DNA from: Plantago major
Taxonomy: Eukaryota; Streptophyta; Magnoliopsida; Lamiales; Plantaginaceae
DNA length: 64,000 bases
Assembly: GCA_026545765.1 (NCBI GenBank)
Contig: JAIFAC010000025.1
Coordinates: forward strand, 124,001-188,000
Reading direction: 5' to 3'
Made by a program: the position numbers and the translations under genes. This document shows positions 35,380 through 49,023 of this stretch, in pieces. Every line of letters starts with the position of its first letter. Positions within the stretch are counted from its first letter, which is position 1. The notes under the pieces were generated by a model. That model did not search any database, was not told the DNA's origin, and saw nothing but the letters and a program-made list of their open reading frames with translations.

Positions 35380-38300
35380 AATTAGGACAACAGAGTAACC
35401 AAGCTCCAAGTAAACATCCTAAAGAACTAGTCTTCAAGTCTTCAATCTTCAAGTCTTCAACAAAATTTCTATGGATCACCGCAAATTTCCTATCTCCAAA
35501 CCTTTTGATGTCATCGTAATAATCATAGAGAAGAGTTCGATAAGCATCTCTCGTGTCTCGCAAATCCACGACTTCTTTCAGGTTTTGCAGGATTTTTCTT
35601 GAAAATGCTCAACCCATGTGTACTTTCCCCACTTCCAGCATGCTCTATTCGATATCCGAAAGCTTGAAGTATCCATAGATAATCTTCGATATCCGATGTC
35701 ACCCTTGTATTGATCTTCACGATAGAACGACTCATGGTTCCACAAAGAAGTCTTGGTCTTGTGCCTGCTCTCGTGATATTCAAATTTTGTGCACATCATC
35801 CGCTTTCCATATGGACAATCATCGAGAGATCCTTCTTCACGGCGCTTCTTCGACAACTTCAAAATCCAACCATGCTTTGATGTGATCGTTGATCAAGGTA
35901 GTTTATTCTTTCTCCATGCCATAAGTCGCTTGAGGATCGTTCGAAATCTTGAATTTACCAATAGATGCTTCAGCCGTAATCCAATAGCCATTTTTCTCGA
36001 TTGATGCACCAGAGATGAGGAATCATTGTCATACTTCACATACTCAATTTCGCTTCTTCCGCCCGAGTGGAAGTCGACTTTGTCTTTGTTCAAATTCTCA
36101 CCGCTCCTTTTCTCGCTGAATTTTCTTGGGTTGTTGCTTGAAGAACTACCACCCCGATAGACTTGGTATTTCCAGAGGTGTTTTAGTCGCTAGTGGCTTT
36201 GGCAAATGGCCTGCCAGTTTTCAAGTTTTTCTCGTGAAGAGGAGCTTCATCTTCATCGCCTCTACATCATCTTCATCAAGATCAATTCTCAGAGATCTTG
36301 CGCCTTCTTCATTGCCCTCGACTTGATTTGACCTTCTTCTTCTTCTTCGTAAGATTCATCAATCCTCTAACTTGTCTCTCCTCGAGCCTCGTACTTTGGA
36401 GGTTTCGTGCTACGGCCTTGTTACCATTTTCGTTCCTTCAAGAAGTCTCGGGAAGCACTGGCTCGAGGAGGATCTATAGATTCGAGTGGTACGGAAGTTT
36501 TTCTTCTTCCTTTCTCGAAAGCAAAGACCACCTGCATTTCTTCTTGTTTTCATCTCCTTCTTCCCATTCCCCGACTTTGAGGTCCAGATTTGTACTTTTT
36601 CCCCTTAGTCATTGTCATCGACTCCTCATAAAGGAATCTGAGAGAGTCAAAATGCCCTTGTAGATAATTATTATAGCAAAGGACCAACTTCAAGTTCGAC
36701 TTTGAGCTCGATTTTGCTTGATAAGTCCATTGTCCTTATCAAGAGCTCGCCAATGGGCCTAGGATGGCATCCGCTTCCAAAGAAGGTAACTTGCTCTTGA
36801 AAAGCTTTTTCACTAAAGACACATCATCGCCCCTTGTCATTCCTGCATCTTTCGAGCAATGATCATGCTAGTTGTTCTCCGAGTGATGAGCTCAAGGAAC
36901 TTTCTCATTTCGTAGGGACGAGGCAATTACTTCCTTGTTTTGTGAAGACATCTCCTTATTCAGAGTAGCTAGTACTGCACCGCCATGTACTCTCGAGAGT
37001 GAACGTCATGCTTTGTTGAAGATTGTAGGAGCAATCAACTTTCTTTTTAAGTGAGAAACCGCTAGATGTTCATGGCGTGTCCCGCCAAGGTCTTGTCTTC
37101 TTCATCATCCGAGGGATTAGCCCAAAGGATCTTCATCCTCGACATTTTCATCAATTGTATCAAGTCCAAGAACCATCTCGTAGATTGGTTTCTTTCCTTC
37201 GAGGAGGATGGTACTTCTTCTTTCAAGATGATGCGCCTTAGCATCATGCTTGACTTCGATACTTCTTCAAGATCGAGTTCTTTCACATCTCGCACAAAGA
37301 TCCCGTAGCTCGTTAACCGCAGAGTAAGCATTCATTTCTTTGAGGTATTGATCTTCTAGTTGATCAAGCCTTTCTATGGATTGAGCTATTTGATCTTCCA
37401 GTTGAAGATGGAGCTGTTGTTCTTCTTCCAACAGTTGTCTGAGTTAAGCACTTCTGGTCTGATTGGTTTCTTCAGAAAGCTCAACTACTTGTTCAGTAGT
37501 AATCAAGGCTGGTGAGAAGATGGATGAGTAGATTTCGAGGTGATGAAGATGGAGATTTCGTGAAGTCTTCTCGCTTGCTTTTCAGCACCGAGGCATTGTT
37601 TCTCCGTGAAATTCCTCCTGCCTCAAAAGTGCAGAGCATCATCATCATCCTTTTATCATTATCATCCTTTGGTGATGATTAGTGGAGGTTCATCAAAGAA
37701 ATTTTCATTCATTTCTTCCTCCTCATCATCTTCAGATACAAGATTGATCACTTCCGGATAGTGATCTTCCGCCCATTAACTTCTTCTTGTTCAAGGTATG
37801 AATTGCGTAGTCTGGGGTAATCGCTTCAATGCCATCTCGTAATCTTGTCTCGATCATCCGCCTGCTCAAAGGCATGTATCAAACTATGCGCCACTTCTCC
37901 GAAAAGTCCTCGTAGTAGTAGTCAATCGTGATGTTGTTCAGAGCTAACATTGCTTGACATATGTTTCGTGTCAAGAGCTCGTGTCACCGTTGGTTGATCA
38001 TTATTCTCAATATTTCGTAGAGATCGTAGCACCTTAACTTCGCCATTTCTGAAGCATTGAATATGCTTGGCAAAGTGTGAGCTTTGAAGAAGTGAAGTAG
38101 TCCCTTTTCTTCAATGGGAACCCGCAGATCTGCTTGAGCTCGAAAGAAAGAGTTTTGAATGAGTTTCAAAACTTTGGTAGATATCCGAGTAAGTGTAGTT
38201 TAGTCTCGAAGTTACCCGAGGAGAACATCGTGCTCAGATATTTGTTTCATCGAGACGATTGGTGTCTCAGATATCTTGTCAGGAGGTGGAGACTTGGAAG

Positions 38301-40819
38301 TCCGTCCTCATCAACCTTTCTTTCTTGAACTCGAGAATTAACATTGTCACAATACTTCGAAATTTTATCAAGAAGAACTTTTATGACAAGTCGATATCCG
38401 AGAGGTCAATCACCCATGGAGGCTCAGATATTTCTCGTACTTGTGCGCTCGAATCTTTTCGTGATGAAGGCCTTGATGCCTCATCAATTTCCATATGTGC
38501 AGGGATGTCGCAACTCGCCCCTCGCACTTCTACTCGATCGAGCCTGTAAGTAGATAGTATTGAATAATTTAGAAGAAGTTTTGAGATAACCCAGGATAAA
38601 GAACACTTGTCACTTTATTGTCATATACCTTCAAGTTTAAAGGCTCAGTGATGAGTTCTTCAGAAACCTTGTTGGTTTCTGGTCTCGCATTTCGCTTTAT
38701 CTTCTTCCATCTCATTGAGCCTCATAGAAACATTTATCATTAATGAGCATACAAACATTTTTATCGAAAGTTAGTTCTCTTTAAGAATCATTTATTTACC
38801 CGTGGTACATGTGCTCGATTTTCAAGAGTCGAGGTCAAGGAACCTCTTTTCAAGATTCGAGGTAAGCTTTTCACTTCCTCTTGTTTTTCCGCTTTAACTC
38901 AAATTGTAATAAAGAAATTCTTATAAGGTAACAAGATTTATAAGTAAATTTTCACAAGGTAAGAGTTAAACCACCATTTACCCGAAAAGCTTTCAGTCGA
39001 TTGGTCTCGAACTTGTGACCTTTCTATACATTGGTCGCCTTGTCCACCCAGCTTTTGTTTGAAGTTTCGTATTTCACACCTTTCCGAGTATGCAACTCAT
39101 TGCTTCCCCCGTTGATCATTCCGAGTAGTGTCTCAGCTTGATCCTCTCATCGAGTCAGGGAACCCGCTTCAATTACAGATTTTCTTCAAAGATACTATAT
39201 TGTCGGTATTTCAAAATGGAGTTCATTTACCATTTCATCAACCACTTGTGGCTGTTGTGGTTTGTGGTTGTCAGGGTTGTCCGGAAGCGTAAGATTGATC
39301 AAGAGAATGTTCTTCCGCATTCTTAGATGTGGCATTTCCATCAAGATTCCGCCAATACTAAGATACCACTCATCGTGGCTTTGTGAAGTTGTGCAAGAGA
39401 GTCATTCCTCGATGATGTGTTTGCACCAACAACCTTTGCTATAGTTCAAAGAACTCCGGTGTGTTCTTCTTCAGATATTTTATCACCGCCATTTGTTCAA
39501 GAACCTTAGCCCTTTTTGATTTTTCTAGGACTTGAGAGATGACTAGTTCATCATCTTCATCGCCGAGCTCTCATCAAGATTGGGAACCGATTGTCCATTA
39601 TTCCTCAAGTTTCGCAGATGGGGCTGTGTTTTTCACCACTTTTGGCAAGATTCATGAGTTCATCGCCAAGGCTTTCTCGCATTAGTCGCAACATTTCCAA
39701 AGCACTTTCTTTTGCCGAGTCTACTTGTTCAAGAGGGTGATAACTCTTGCAAAGATTAATGAGTTCATCCGCCATGTTTGTAGATTTCGAGAATTGACAA
39801 CCTCTTCGGTGTGTCTTCCGATTTGCCAGACTTCTTTCAAGTTCTGGGCTTCTTGGTCGCAATCTTTTCTTCATATATCTTTTCAGATTTTCTCTTCTTA
39901 GGACCTTTCTGAGACCCAGTAACATTTTTCATCAGATTTGTGTACTCATACTTGTAGAGTAAGTTATCATTGCTATTTCAAATTGCCTCCGAGCTCAATG
40001 CCAAGCTTTTCCAAAGAAGTAGCATATCTTCGCACTATATCCCATCGTGGCCTTCGCTCATAGTCCTTTATCAATCTTAGGCTCAAGCCTCAATCTTCTT
40101 CACAAATTTCATGAAGGCGCATTTTCCCCAGCTTGAAAGGGTTTTCCAAATTTTTGTTTTGTCGATTCAAGAAGAACATCATGATCCATCGCTTCGCTTA
40201 TCCGGTCAAGACCTCCTTGTAGACCATCAAAGCATCTCTGAAGAATGCAAGCCAAGACATCCCAAAGGAACTAACAGATGTCCGTCTTCGATGTCAAGAA
40301 GTTTGAACTCAGTGGGTGTATCCGATTTCAAGATCACACATCATCAGAAATTTCTTTAACACCTTCAAGGAGTTCTCATCTCGGTGTTTATTTCAAAATC
40401 CTTTCCAAGATTTTGAACATCAAACAACTTACGTAAAGTTGTTAAGTCCGTATGATTTCCTTTCCTCGATCGAGGTTTTGATAGACACTATTTCAAAGGT
40501 TTTCGATACATGTGAAATAATCCTGGAGTTGTTGTAAAATTCCAACACATCAAGTGATGAAATTCCGCTAGGGCGAGCAGATAGAAAACCCTTAATTTGT
40601 GCCTTTTCAAGCATGTCAAGAATCAATTTTCTGTCACTTTGGTTTTCTATTGCAGCAGTGAGGTATTCCTCAACCATGGCACCTCCCCAAATCATTCTCG
40701 TGACTTGAAGTCCAATGGTCGATTGAAAGCTCCTACCATGATTGTTAACATAACTAACTCGTGCTTGCTTTTCAAAGCATCAAGGAGGATTGGGATTTCG
40801 TAGAAGTGTTCGAGGCCAT
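35380..40819 (-). pseudogene. Element C: accessory coding region after pol (fossil)
   Basis: About 5.4 kb homologous to the accessory regions of A' and B, starting at the conserved ATG at 40,819. Recognisable parts include the globular N-terminal segment (40,429-40,695, with LILDMLEKAQIKGFLSA), a segment with MADELINLCKS and DELMNLAKSGEKH (39,605-39,925), coiled-coil and acidic parts, and the conserved C-terminal segment with CPYGKRMM (about 35,790-35,820) and LKIEDLKTSSLGCLLGAW (about 35,390-35,450). The function is unknown. It has many breaks. Confidence 0.65.
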
Positions 40820-41006
40820 CTCTTTATATAGTAAGGATTTGAAGCTTGTGTTTGAAAGAGATTCGATTGAGTGATTCTTTTCGTAAAACTTAATCAAGAA
40901 ATGCGTAGATTTTAGAGAAGTTGCAAAGGATTAGAGAAGTTTTTGTCGCTTTGATGTAAGTTGAAATTTCGGATTAGGCAAAAGTGATTTCATTTGCCAA
41001 AATCCT

Positions 41007-41016
41007 ATATATATAG
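41007..41016 (-). promoter_or_regulatory. TATA-like site upstream of the accessory region, C
   Basis: TATATATATA about 190 bases upstream of the accessory ATG on the minus strand, in the same position as in A' and B. Confidence 0.3.
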
Positions 41017-41502
41017 CAAGTGAATCTCAATGCATAAATACATACAAATTGTTTTTGTGTATACGATTCGTGATTTGCAAACAAAGCGTGAGCAAAAGCT
41101 AGTTCGCATTAAATGCTTAGTGGGCCATGTCCAATGTCAACAAATTCACTATTTATCGGAATTAATTTCACGTTAAGATCAAGCGCTTGAATTCATCAAG
41201 GGTCACCATTGTTTTCCAAAGAATGATCACAATCAACAAGTGTAATTGTGCCCATTTAATGAATTTTCGCTATTAGCTATCCTAATCATAATTGCTTGAG
41301 CAAGGACACTGCTCAGATCTAAATCCTTTATACTTAGGATTTTCCCAAGTTTTTCATCAAGATAGAAATTGTGCGAGATTCAAGAGAGTAGTTGACTGCA
41401 GATAGTTATACTATTCTCTTTTGTGTTTCCCGTTCATAGAGTGATTCAGATATCTGAGTTCCCGTGAGATCTTAAGCTATCTTTTTGTTCTTAGCCTTTT
41501 GA

Positions 41503-41556
41503 CTTTCCGGGTACCTGCCCAGATACCTCTTCTCCGATGCCCGCTCCAGATACCCG
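41503..41556 (-). repeat. Minisatellite just after pol, element C
   Basis: Two to three imperfect copies of the unit found after pol in the other copies. The rest of the spacer (40,820-41,500) shows no gene. Confidence 0.6.
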
Positions 41557-41589
41557 AACTTTTTTTCATCATCAGTAGTTCCATTAGTC

Positions 41590-42970
41590 CAAGACTATGT
41601 CTTGAGGCTAAGAATCTACTTTCTTGTAGTGGCTTAGTGAAGATATCCGCAAGTTGGTCTTCGCCCAATCTTGAGTATCTCTATATCGCTTTTTCAACAT
41701 GGTCTCCGATGAAGTGATGTCTAACATCAATGTGCTTTGTTCGCATGAAATTTAGGATTCGTAATCGCAATAGCACTTGTGTTGTCACGTAAAATGGGAG
41801 TTTTCTTCTCATCGAGTCCATAGTTTTAAGTTGTTGTTGTATCCACGTAATTTGTGCACAACAACCAAAGCAGAATATATTCAAATTTCCTAGTAGAAGT
41901 TGCAATCGAGTTTTGCTTCGCTAAACCATGAGATAAGTCTAGTGCCCGTAAACCCATAAGTTCCCGAGGTGCTTTTCCTATCAAGCAATGATCCAAAGAT
42001 AATCAAGATCCGAGTACCCAAATAAACTCAATCCACTTTCTTTAGGATAACACAATCCTACATCTATCGTATCTTTCACATACCTTAGTATTTTCATAGC
42101 AATGTTGTAGTGTGTTTGCATCGATTTGTCTCAAATCTAGCACATACTCCAACGGCATATTGAATATCGTGTCTACTTGCAAGTGAGGTAGAGTAGTGAA
42201 CCTATCAATTTCCTATACTTATGTTCTTCAACCCTCTTATCCGATTCAAGATAGGTCATTTTGGTTCCAATGCTCATAGGTATCTTAGCATTTTTTCGTA
42301 AGGCTTAAGATTGAATTTTGTGAGCATGTCTTTCGTGATACTTGGTTCGACTAATGAATATTCCATCATCGAGTTGCTGACTTGCAATCCTAGGAAATAA
42401 TTCATTTCTCCCATCATGCTCATCTCAAACTTGTTTTTCATGAGATTTGCAAGTCATTACAAAGTTGTTTGTCCCGAGATCCAAATATGATGTCATCAAC
42501 ATATACTTGAACTAAGAGTAGTTTCCCATCATGATTTAAGGTAAATAAAGTTTTATCAACTTCACCTTTCTTGAAACCACTTTCCGTAAGGTATTTGGCC
42601 AAAGTGTCATACCATGCTCTCGAGCCTGCTTTCACCATACAGAGCTCAGAGTTTATAGACCATTCTACTTTCTCGAGGAAACTTCAAAGCCGTGGTTGCT
42701 CAACATACACTTCTTCCGCAAGTTCACCGCTTAGGAATGCGCTTTGACATCCATCCGATAAACTTTGAAATTTTTATGAGTCGCAAAGGCTAGAAAGAGT
42801 CTTATTGCATCCAATCTGCAACCGTGCATATGACTCATCAAAATCTAAGCCTTCACCGAGTGAATCCTCGCAACCAATCTTGCTTTGTTTCAAGTTATTT
42901 CACCGCCATTCATTTTGTTTCGAAACACACTTAGTTCCAATCACGTATATTCCTTCTATAAATGGAACTA
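41590..42970 (-). pseudogene. Element C: reverse transcriptase and RNase H (fossil)
   Basis: RT is shown by SRAWYDTLAKYLTESGFKKG and [18 protein letters not shown] (42,438-42,638), with the catalytic Asp pair. RNase H is shown by the TKHIDVRHHFIGDHVEK segment (41,681-41,905). The order and spacing match B. Broken copy. Confidence 0.85.
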
Positions 42971-43449
42971 GTTTCTAGACTTTGTTTCTCTCAAATTGAT
43001 CCAACTCTTCTTGCATTGCGTAGATCCGCCTTGGTCTCCTAATACTTCTTCTATACCTTTAGTTCGATATTCGAGATGAAACATCCAAAGAGAGAATCAA
43101 GATTTTCACTATCGCTTCTCCTAGTCCTAACACCATGATTAATCGTCCAATTATATCCTTTGTAGGATGATCTTTGATCCATTTCATCAAAGGTTTGTGC
43201 TAGTAGGATCAATATCCAAGTGATCAATGTGAATCACTAAGATTTTGATCGATACTTTTTCAAGATTCCGAGATATCCTACATATGGGAAATGTCATGGA
43301 TATCCATACTTTTTCAAAGGTTAGAGATATCTCGACATGCATTTCAAAGATTCTTATTTTCAGATACCTCTTCATGATGAAGGTTCTCAATAACCTGCTC
43401 CATTTCTCGAAAACTCATAGGAATTCCTCATCATGTTTGTGAGTCATCT

Positions 43450-44460
43450 TGTTACTAGTTTTCAAGCTTTTCTACGCCGTAGTCATCCTCACTTTCCATA
43501 GCGATGTTTTTCTTTTCCGAGGGTTCTTCTTTAGTATCCCTCAAGAATAGTTCTTTGAATTTTTTGAGAGTTCATCAAGGGAGGTGTTTTCTTACTTCCT
43601 TCATAGAATACAACATGAACCGATTCTTCAATTTTCTTTGTTCTTTGTTGTAGACTCGTAAGCTTTGGTCTGCTTGTGGAATAGCCAAGAAAACACCTTC
43701 ATCCGCCTTTCGTTGAAATGTTCTCGATAATCTTTCCCATTGTTTAGAACAAAACATCTACAACCAAATACTCTTTATGTTTAATATTTGGGGTCTACCA
43801 ACCAAGATTTCATAGGGGTCCCGCCATGGTGTTTGTTTATCAAGCATCCGCTCTAAGTCTAGCAGTCAGGTTTACAGCCTTCAACCCAATATATTTCACT
43901 TATCTCAAAGGTCACCGAGCATTGTCCTTGCAGCCTTTTTTATGGTTCTATTTTTCCTTTCTCGCAACACCATTTTGTCGAGGTGTTTTTACAGAGGAAA
44001 GTTGGTGTTGTATACCTTGCAGTACAAAACTCCTTTATGTAATCGATTGACAAACTCAAGACTATGATCCGCCTCGATTGCAGATACCTTTTCATTTTTC
44101 ATGATTTCAAGCTTTTTCAAAGAAGTTTGGTATCTCCACCGCATCGATTTGTGTTTCGTAAAGACAACCCAAGTGAATCTTGAGAAGTCATCTACAACAA
44201 CTGCATTCATATTTCTTTCCTCGCATAACTAGTTACGATGATTCAAAAGATCCATATGTAAAAGTTGCAAAGGTCTAACACTAGAGTGTCCGATTTGAAC
44301 TTGAAAGAGATCTTAGATTGTTTCCATCCGACAAAGTAATGTATACTATCCTTTCTCGAAGATGTTTTGGGAAGACCAACCACTAACTCTTTCGCAAGTC
44401 TATTCAGAGTTTTGAAATTCAAGTGACTCATTCTTTTGTGCTATAACCAAGGTTTCTATG
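43450..44460 (-). pseudogene. Element C: GAG-pre-integrase and integrase (fossil)
   Basis: MSHLNFKTLNRLAKELVVGL (44,370-44,431) is the GAG-pre-integrase end. MNAVVVDDFSRFTWVVFTKH (about 44,150-44,210) carries the first catalytic Asp of the integrase core. The downstream linker near 43,575-43,757 has VFLAIPQ and VYNKEQRKLKN, matching GVFLGYS and YNKRKKK in B. Broken copy. Confidence 0.82.
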
Positions 44461-44799
44461 TGACCAGATTGACTCACCATGAGACATTCTTCAACAGGCA
44501 GATGCCCAAATAAGAACATAAAGACCGCTTTCCGCCGACCAACTAAGACCGTTCGCTTGACTCATTGTCAATTAGTTTGCAGATTTAGCTTTGAATTTTA
44601 TAGTAAAACCCTTGTCTCGCAAACCGCTCATGCTAAATAGATCAGATTTCAAATCCTTAACATGTAATACGCCGATTGTTAAAGTTCTAATTTGACGCTA
44701 CAAATCCCAGAGAGGGATTTAATTCTCCTCCAAAGAACTGATATCCGTCCTGTGTTGCAAGCTTTGTAGTCAACCAGATTTGCTTGTCTCCGCCATGTG

Positions 44800-47273
44800 C
44801 TTTCCGATCCACTATCAAATAGCCATTGTGCTTTAGTCCAGAAGCATTCTGCACACAATAGAAACAGAGATTAGTTCTCATGTCTTTGATGGAACCGCTC
44901 AATTAAAAGTTCTTCCAAAGAGGAATCCATTTTGAATGAATTTCTTTGAAATATGCTTTTGTCCGACAGAACATAAGGAGGAATTCTTTTGAATGAAGGT
45001 TATCATTAGTAAGAATTATTTTCTTCCTCGTGTGTCCTTGTGTGCTCCATATGATGCTTTCAGACACTGTCAGTTTCGAGTTTGCTTTTCAAAGAACTTA
45101 GCCTTCCTTGCCGATTTCTTCTAGCCCGCATTCAGATTTTCAAAGGCTTGATTTAACTTACACTTCGATAATTGCTTTGAGCAATTCTAGCCTTCACCAT
45201 CGCTTTGCTCCCGCTTGTACTCATGAGCAAGTTGTTTTCCGATGCCTTTGTAGCCAATACCGCTTCGAGCACTTGAAGCTATCTCGAGATCTTTTTCAGC
45301 AAATTGCTAGTCTCGGTCGATCCAATTTCTTTCCGTAAAAGTGACATGGGAGAATTTGCCACTCGCAATTCTACCTTTTGAGAGACATAGCATCGCTGGT
45401 TTTACACTTTTCGTTGTGTTTCTTTTCGAGACGCATCTAACAGCTTTTGTTTTTGACTTGTTTTTCCCACAAAGGTTTAGTCGAATCGCTTTCCTTTGTC
45501 AACAATCTTGTCTTTTCACCGATACTATAGATTGCATGGGAACCGCCTTGTCGAGTACTTACAAATGTTCTTTTCTTTACTCTTGTTCGTAGTAATAGAA
45601 TCATTCTGAGTATTCAGCCCAAGTCCTTTCTTTTTTCAAGGATCTTAAGTAAGATTGTACTTCAAAGAAGAGTGTCACTAGCTTTGCATAAGATTGAAAA
45701 GATAGTTCTTTCTTCGAAGTTCCTTGTTTCGTAAAGAAGATTTTCATAATTCTTTAGTAACTCACCATCGCTTCTTCATGTGACTTTTCACTCAGATATC
45801 CGAGCTTTGAGAAATGCATTTTCAAAGATCCTTTCTCTCGATTCTTTAACTAATTGAGAATTTTCCTTTCAAGAGAATTCTTTTCTTCTTCAAGGTTTTC
45901 GCTTTAGTCGGATCATTAGAAATTCTCTTCATAGATGTCAAGTTCTTTCTCGAGATTTTCTAGATTTTTATTTCTTCATCACTTTCATAAGTGTAGCAGA
46001 AGTATGTGTTACCTCATCAACCATAAGATGCTTTTCTATGTTGAGATGTATGGTCCACAATTTCAAAGAACTCCACACATTTCATTCTTCTTGAGGTCAA
46101 GTCGATTATATCATGAGTAACTCCACATAGTTCGTGATGGTAGGTTGAATCATCCGAATTGTCATCTTCGTAACTGCTTCAACGCCTAGAGCATCCATTG
46201 AATTTGATTTTCTTTCTTCTTCGCTAACAAAGCTTCGCTTCTTCCAAAATTCTTCTATCTTTCTTGTCGCCGTCTTAGTTTGTCGAGGTGACAATCCTTC
46301 TTGAAGTGGCTGTGTTTCGGCAATAGAAACAGATATCGCTTCCAATTTCGCCTCAAGACATGATGCTTTCTCGAAATGGGTTTGTTCAATGAGCTCTCGA
46401 TATTTTTGTATCGGTGATAGTTCGAGCCTAGATGCTTTTTCACTTCTCTTCGCTTTTCTTCTCAATTTCTCGACCGACAAATTTACTCATTTGCTTTGCA
46501 GAAGAGCATCCTCGCCTCCTTGCTTTTCTTCTTTCGTAAGTTCCTTGATCGACTAGAGCAACATTCGCAACTTTTCAGCTTGTTTGTTCTCCGAGTTGTC
46601 TCATATTCAACGGTAGCAAGATGAGAGAAAAGTTCCATCGAGTGATATTCGCATACCTCGTTGAAATAAAAGAATTTAGTATGCTCCTACAGGGTTAAGA
46701 CTTCGACAATAGCCTTAATCTTTTCTCGACCGAGAGTATCTATTGCTTCCCCAAGTGCGTCGCCATATCACTCATAAGAGTGGTAACCAAATCAAGTTCT
46801 TCCAGAGTTTCAGGGACCTTGTTTGAAATTTTGAAATTTCAACTTTAGAACTTCAACTTGTTTTCCTCGGTTTTCTGGCCCGCATGCATTTCTTCAATCA
46901 CCGCCAAAGCGATTTTCGCTTTTAGCACCCCTACGCTTAATCGTATGTGCTCGTGTCGATCCGATGATGATGTTACGAGCTTGTCATCCAGACGATTCCT
47001 CTCGCATCTTCCGATGTCCAGAGTTCTCCGGCTTTGTTCAGAATAACGTGACAAGAGATCTTCCACTAGTCGACGATCTGCTTGTGAAGACCTTCGCTTG
47101 ATCTCGCTCTTCCACTTGAAACCTCCATGACTTGCTTAAGTTGTCGAATGACTATCGGGCCATTCTTTATTACTTCGATCATCTCGCCACTTATGGCTTC
47201 AAGGTGGAGCATCATGTTATTTTTCCATTTCTCGTAGTTCTCCGTTTGAGAACGGGTGCATCACCGTAGACAT
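44800..47273 (-). pseudogene. Element C: gag and protease (fossil)
   Basis: Gag starts near the ATG at 47,273, matching B (23,255). The N-terminal KPENY-like part, a knuckle-like CFYC near 46,300-46,345, and a Glu/Lys-rich C-terminal part match B and A'. The protease DSG motif is near 44,809-44,830. Broken in many places. Confidence 0.75.
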
Positions 47274-47376
47274 ACCCGCACACTTAACACACAAATTAAA
47301 TAGTCCTCAAAAGTGAACAACGCTCCTTCACCTATCCTGGGATCTAGGTTCAAGGTATAACAGTGAACCTCCCGCC

Positions 47377-47385
47377 TCGATACCA
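47377..47385 (-). promoter_or_regulatory. Primer binding site (initiator tRNA-Met), element C
   Basis: TGGTATCGA on the minus strand, two bases inside the 5' LTR, one difference from the TGGTATCAG of B; position and sequence fit the initiator tRNA-Met primer site. Confidence 0.8.
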
Positions 47386-47387
47386 CT

Positions 47388-49018
47388 TGTTGGTCTAGAT
47401 AACGGCAAAGTAAAATACTAGAGGGGGGTGAATAGTCGCTAAAACTTTTGTCGATAATAAATATTTCTCGATATCGATATCCGATACTTAGAATCAGAGT
47501 GGAAGACTTAATAGAGATAAATGTAGAAACAAGCTAAATAAGTGTGTGTTGTCAAGTATAAATATAGAAAAGTAAATGACACAAGAAGTATAGTGGTATC
47601 CTGAGGTGGCGAATCCTCCAACTAATCCACTTCGTCTATCGTAGACCTAGAATTCTCTAGAATGTATAATTGAGATAACCTTACAAAATCCTATTCTAAG
47701 ATTCTAACAATCGTTCCCAACCAAAAGTTCCCCTCATTGTTCCTCAGCTTCTTCAAACCAAGTACTTCCTATACTCGTAAACCTTTCGAGTTGTTCCTAG
47801 CTTCCTGTTAAGTACTTCCTACACTCAAAAACCTTGAGTTATTCCTTAGTTTCCAAATCAAGTACTTCCTATACTCCTAACCTCGAGTTATTCTCGATTT
47901 TTCAACCTAAGTACTTCCCAGCATCCACGCTTTGGTGTCGTTTCGATTGAGTTGTCGATGAGCGCCTTAATAACTTTTCGCTTATTCGATAGCTCGTTAA
48001 CTGTTACTTAATACACTTTACAAACAGATGGTATCTAGTTCGATTTTATCGATTAAGTCTTATGATATCTGCTCAAGAGAATGAATCTTTATAGTTGATC
48101 TTTTGATTCAACTCCTTCACGTATAGCTTTGCTTGTTTAGGATCGTGACACTTAGAACTTTAGTGTTTACTCAAGATCACAAGCTTTAGTCGCAACAGAA
48201 AGCTTTGATAATAAGTAAGAAGCTTTGAGAGAGTAAGATCAGAGATCGTATGTTTTAGCGTATTCAGTGTTTTGAGTTGTTCCCTGTGTATCTCTCAAGC
48301 TGTCTAAGTGTTGATATTTATAGATGAATTTGAGTGCCGCTTGATAGTATCCGTAGGCTCAAATTCAAACTATCGATATATATGTGTATAGACAAGAGCG
48401 TGTTTTGTCTTCTTCTAAGTTGCCGCTGCTTTTACTCGTATATCTCTCGTCTGCATTAAATGCATCAGACTATACTTTTGTCAGAGTGTCAACGAATTAT
48501 GCTTTCAGACGTAGACTAGACTTGTTGTCCGATTCTTTCAGATATCCTTATCTTCATTCTTCAGATACCACTTGTTATTTATTGAAACAACTTTGTTTGC
48601 AATATATGTTTTTTTCGTAAACGAGTTTAACGCCAAGGTATCTCGAGAATAGATATCTGGACACTTTCCTTGTCTTCGATATGTATCTTCATTTCTCGAT
48701 ATCTCTTGTGACACGCTTTGTTTGAAATCGCTTATGGCTACAAGATATCTCAATAATGATTTAGTAATCTTGTGCGCTTTTCAAGTCTTCAATAGTTGTC
48801 GAGCTTCATTGATGTCTTCTTCGTCTTCTTCATAAAATAAAAATTACAATTTGAGACCTAACATCCTATACAAGATTAGCTAGACTATCATACTTAGTGG
48901 ATTTCCTCTTTTACAATGTTCAAGTGAACCAAGAGTACTAATCACCTTTCTGAGACTAAGATAAGTCATCATGTTGCTGAACAAAATCTAAACAGATATT
49001 CTAACAAAATATCTAACA
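47388..49018 (-). repeat. Element C: 5' LTR
   Basis: A 1.63 kb LTR bounded by the primer site on its left and target duplication AGGGA on its right. It carries the minus-strand TATA motif at 48,315-48,322. It pairs with 33,446-35,098. Confidence 0.92.
48315..48322 (-). promoter_or_regulatory. LTR core promoter TATA box, element C 5' LTR
   Basis: TATAAATA on the minus strand at the conserved LTR position; in this LTR it would direct the genomic RNA of element C. Confidence 0.6.
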
Positions 49019-49023
49019 AGGGA
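49019..49023. repeat. Target-site duplication of element C, right copy
   Basis: AGGGA directly after the LTR end ATCTAACA, identical to 33,441-33,445. Confidence 0.9.

Larger units (their letters stand above)
33446..49018 (-). mobile_element. Element C: structurally whole Ty1/copia LTR retrotransposon nested in B
   Basis: A 15,573 bp minus-strand element with both LTRs (33,446-35,098 and 47,388-49,018), primer site, polypurine tract, all pol parts, accessory region and a perfect 5 bp target duplication AGGGA. The flanks join to continuous accessory sequence of B, which the A' copy (around 10,290-10,370) confirms as the empty arrangement. The LTRs look very alike by eye, so the insertion is younger than B. 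It is structurally whole but its reading frames are broken in many places as given. At 15.6 kb it is very large for Ty1/copia. Confidence 0.93.

Noticed and set aside
35324-35440. Hydrophobic, membrane-like C-terminal tail of the accessory region in C (also in A')
   Set aside because: The copies disagree on the frame at this point; the better-read copy D ends soon after LLGCLLGAW without a long hydrophobic tail. It cannot be used as evidence for an envelope protein.
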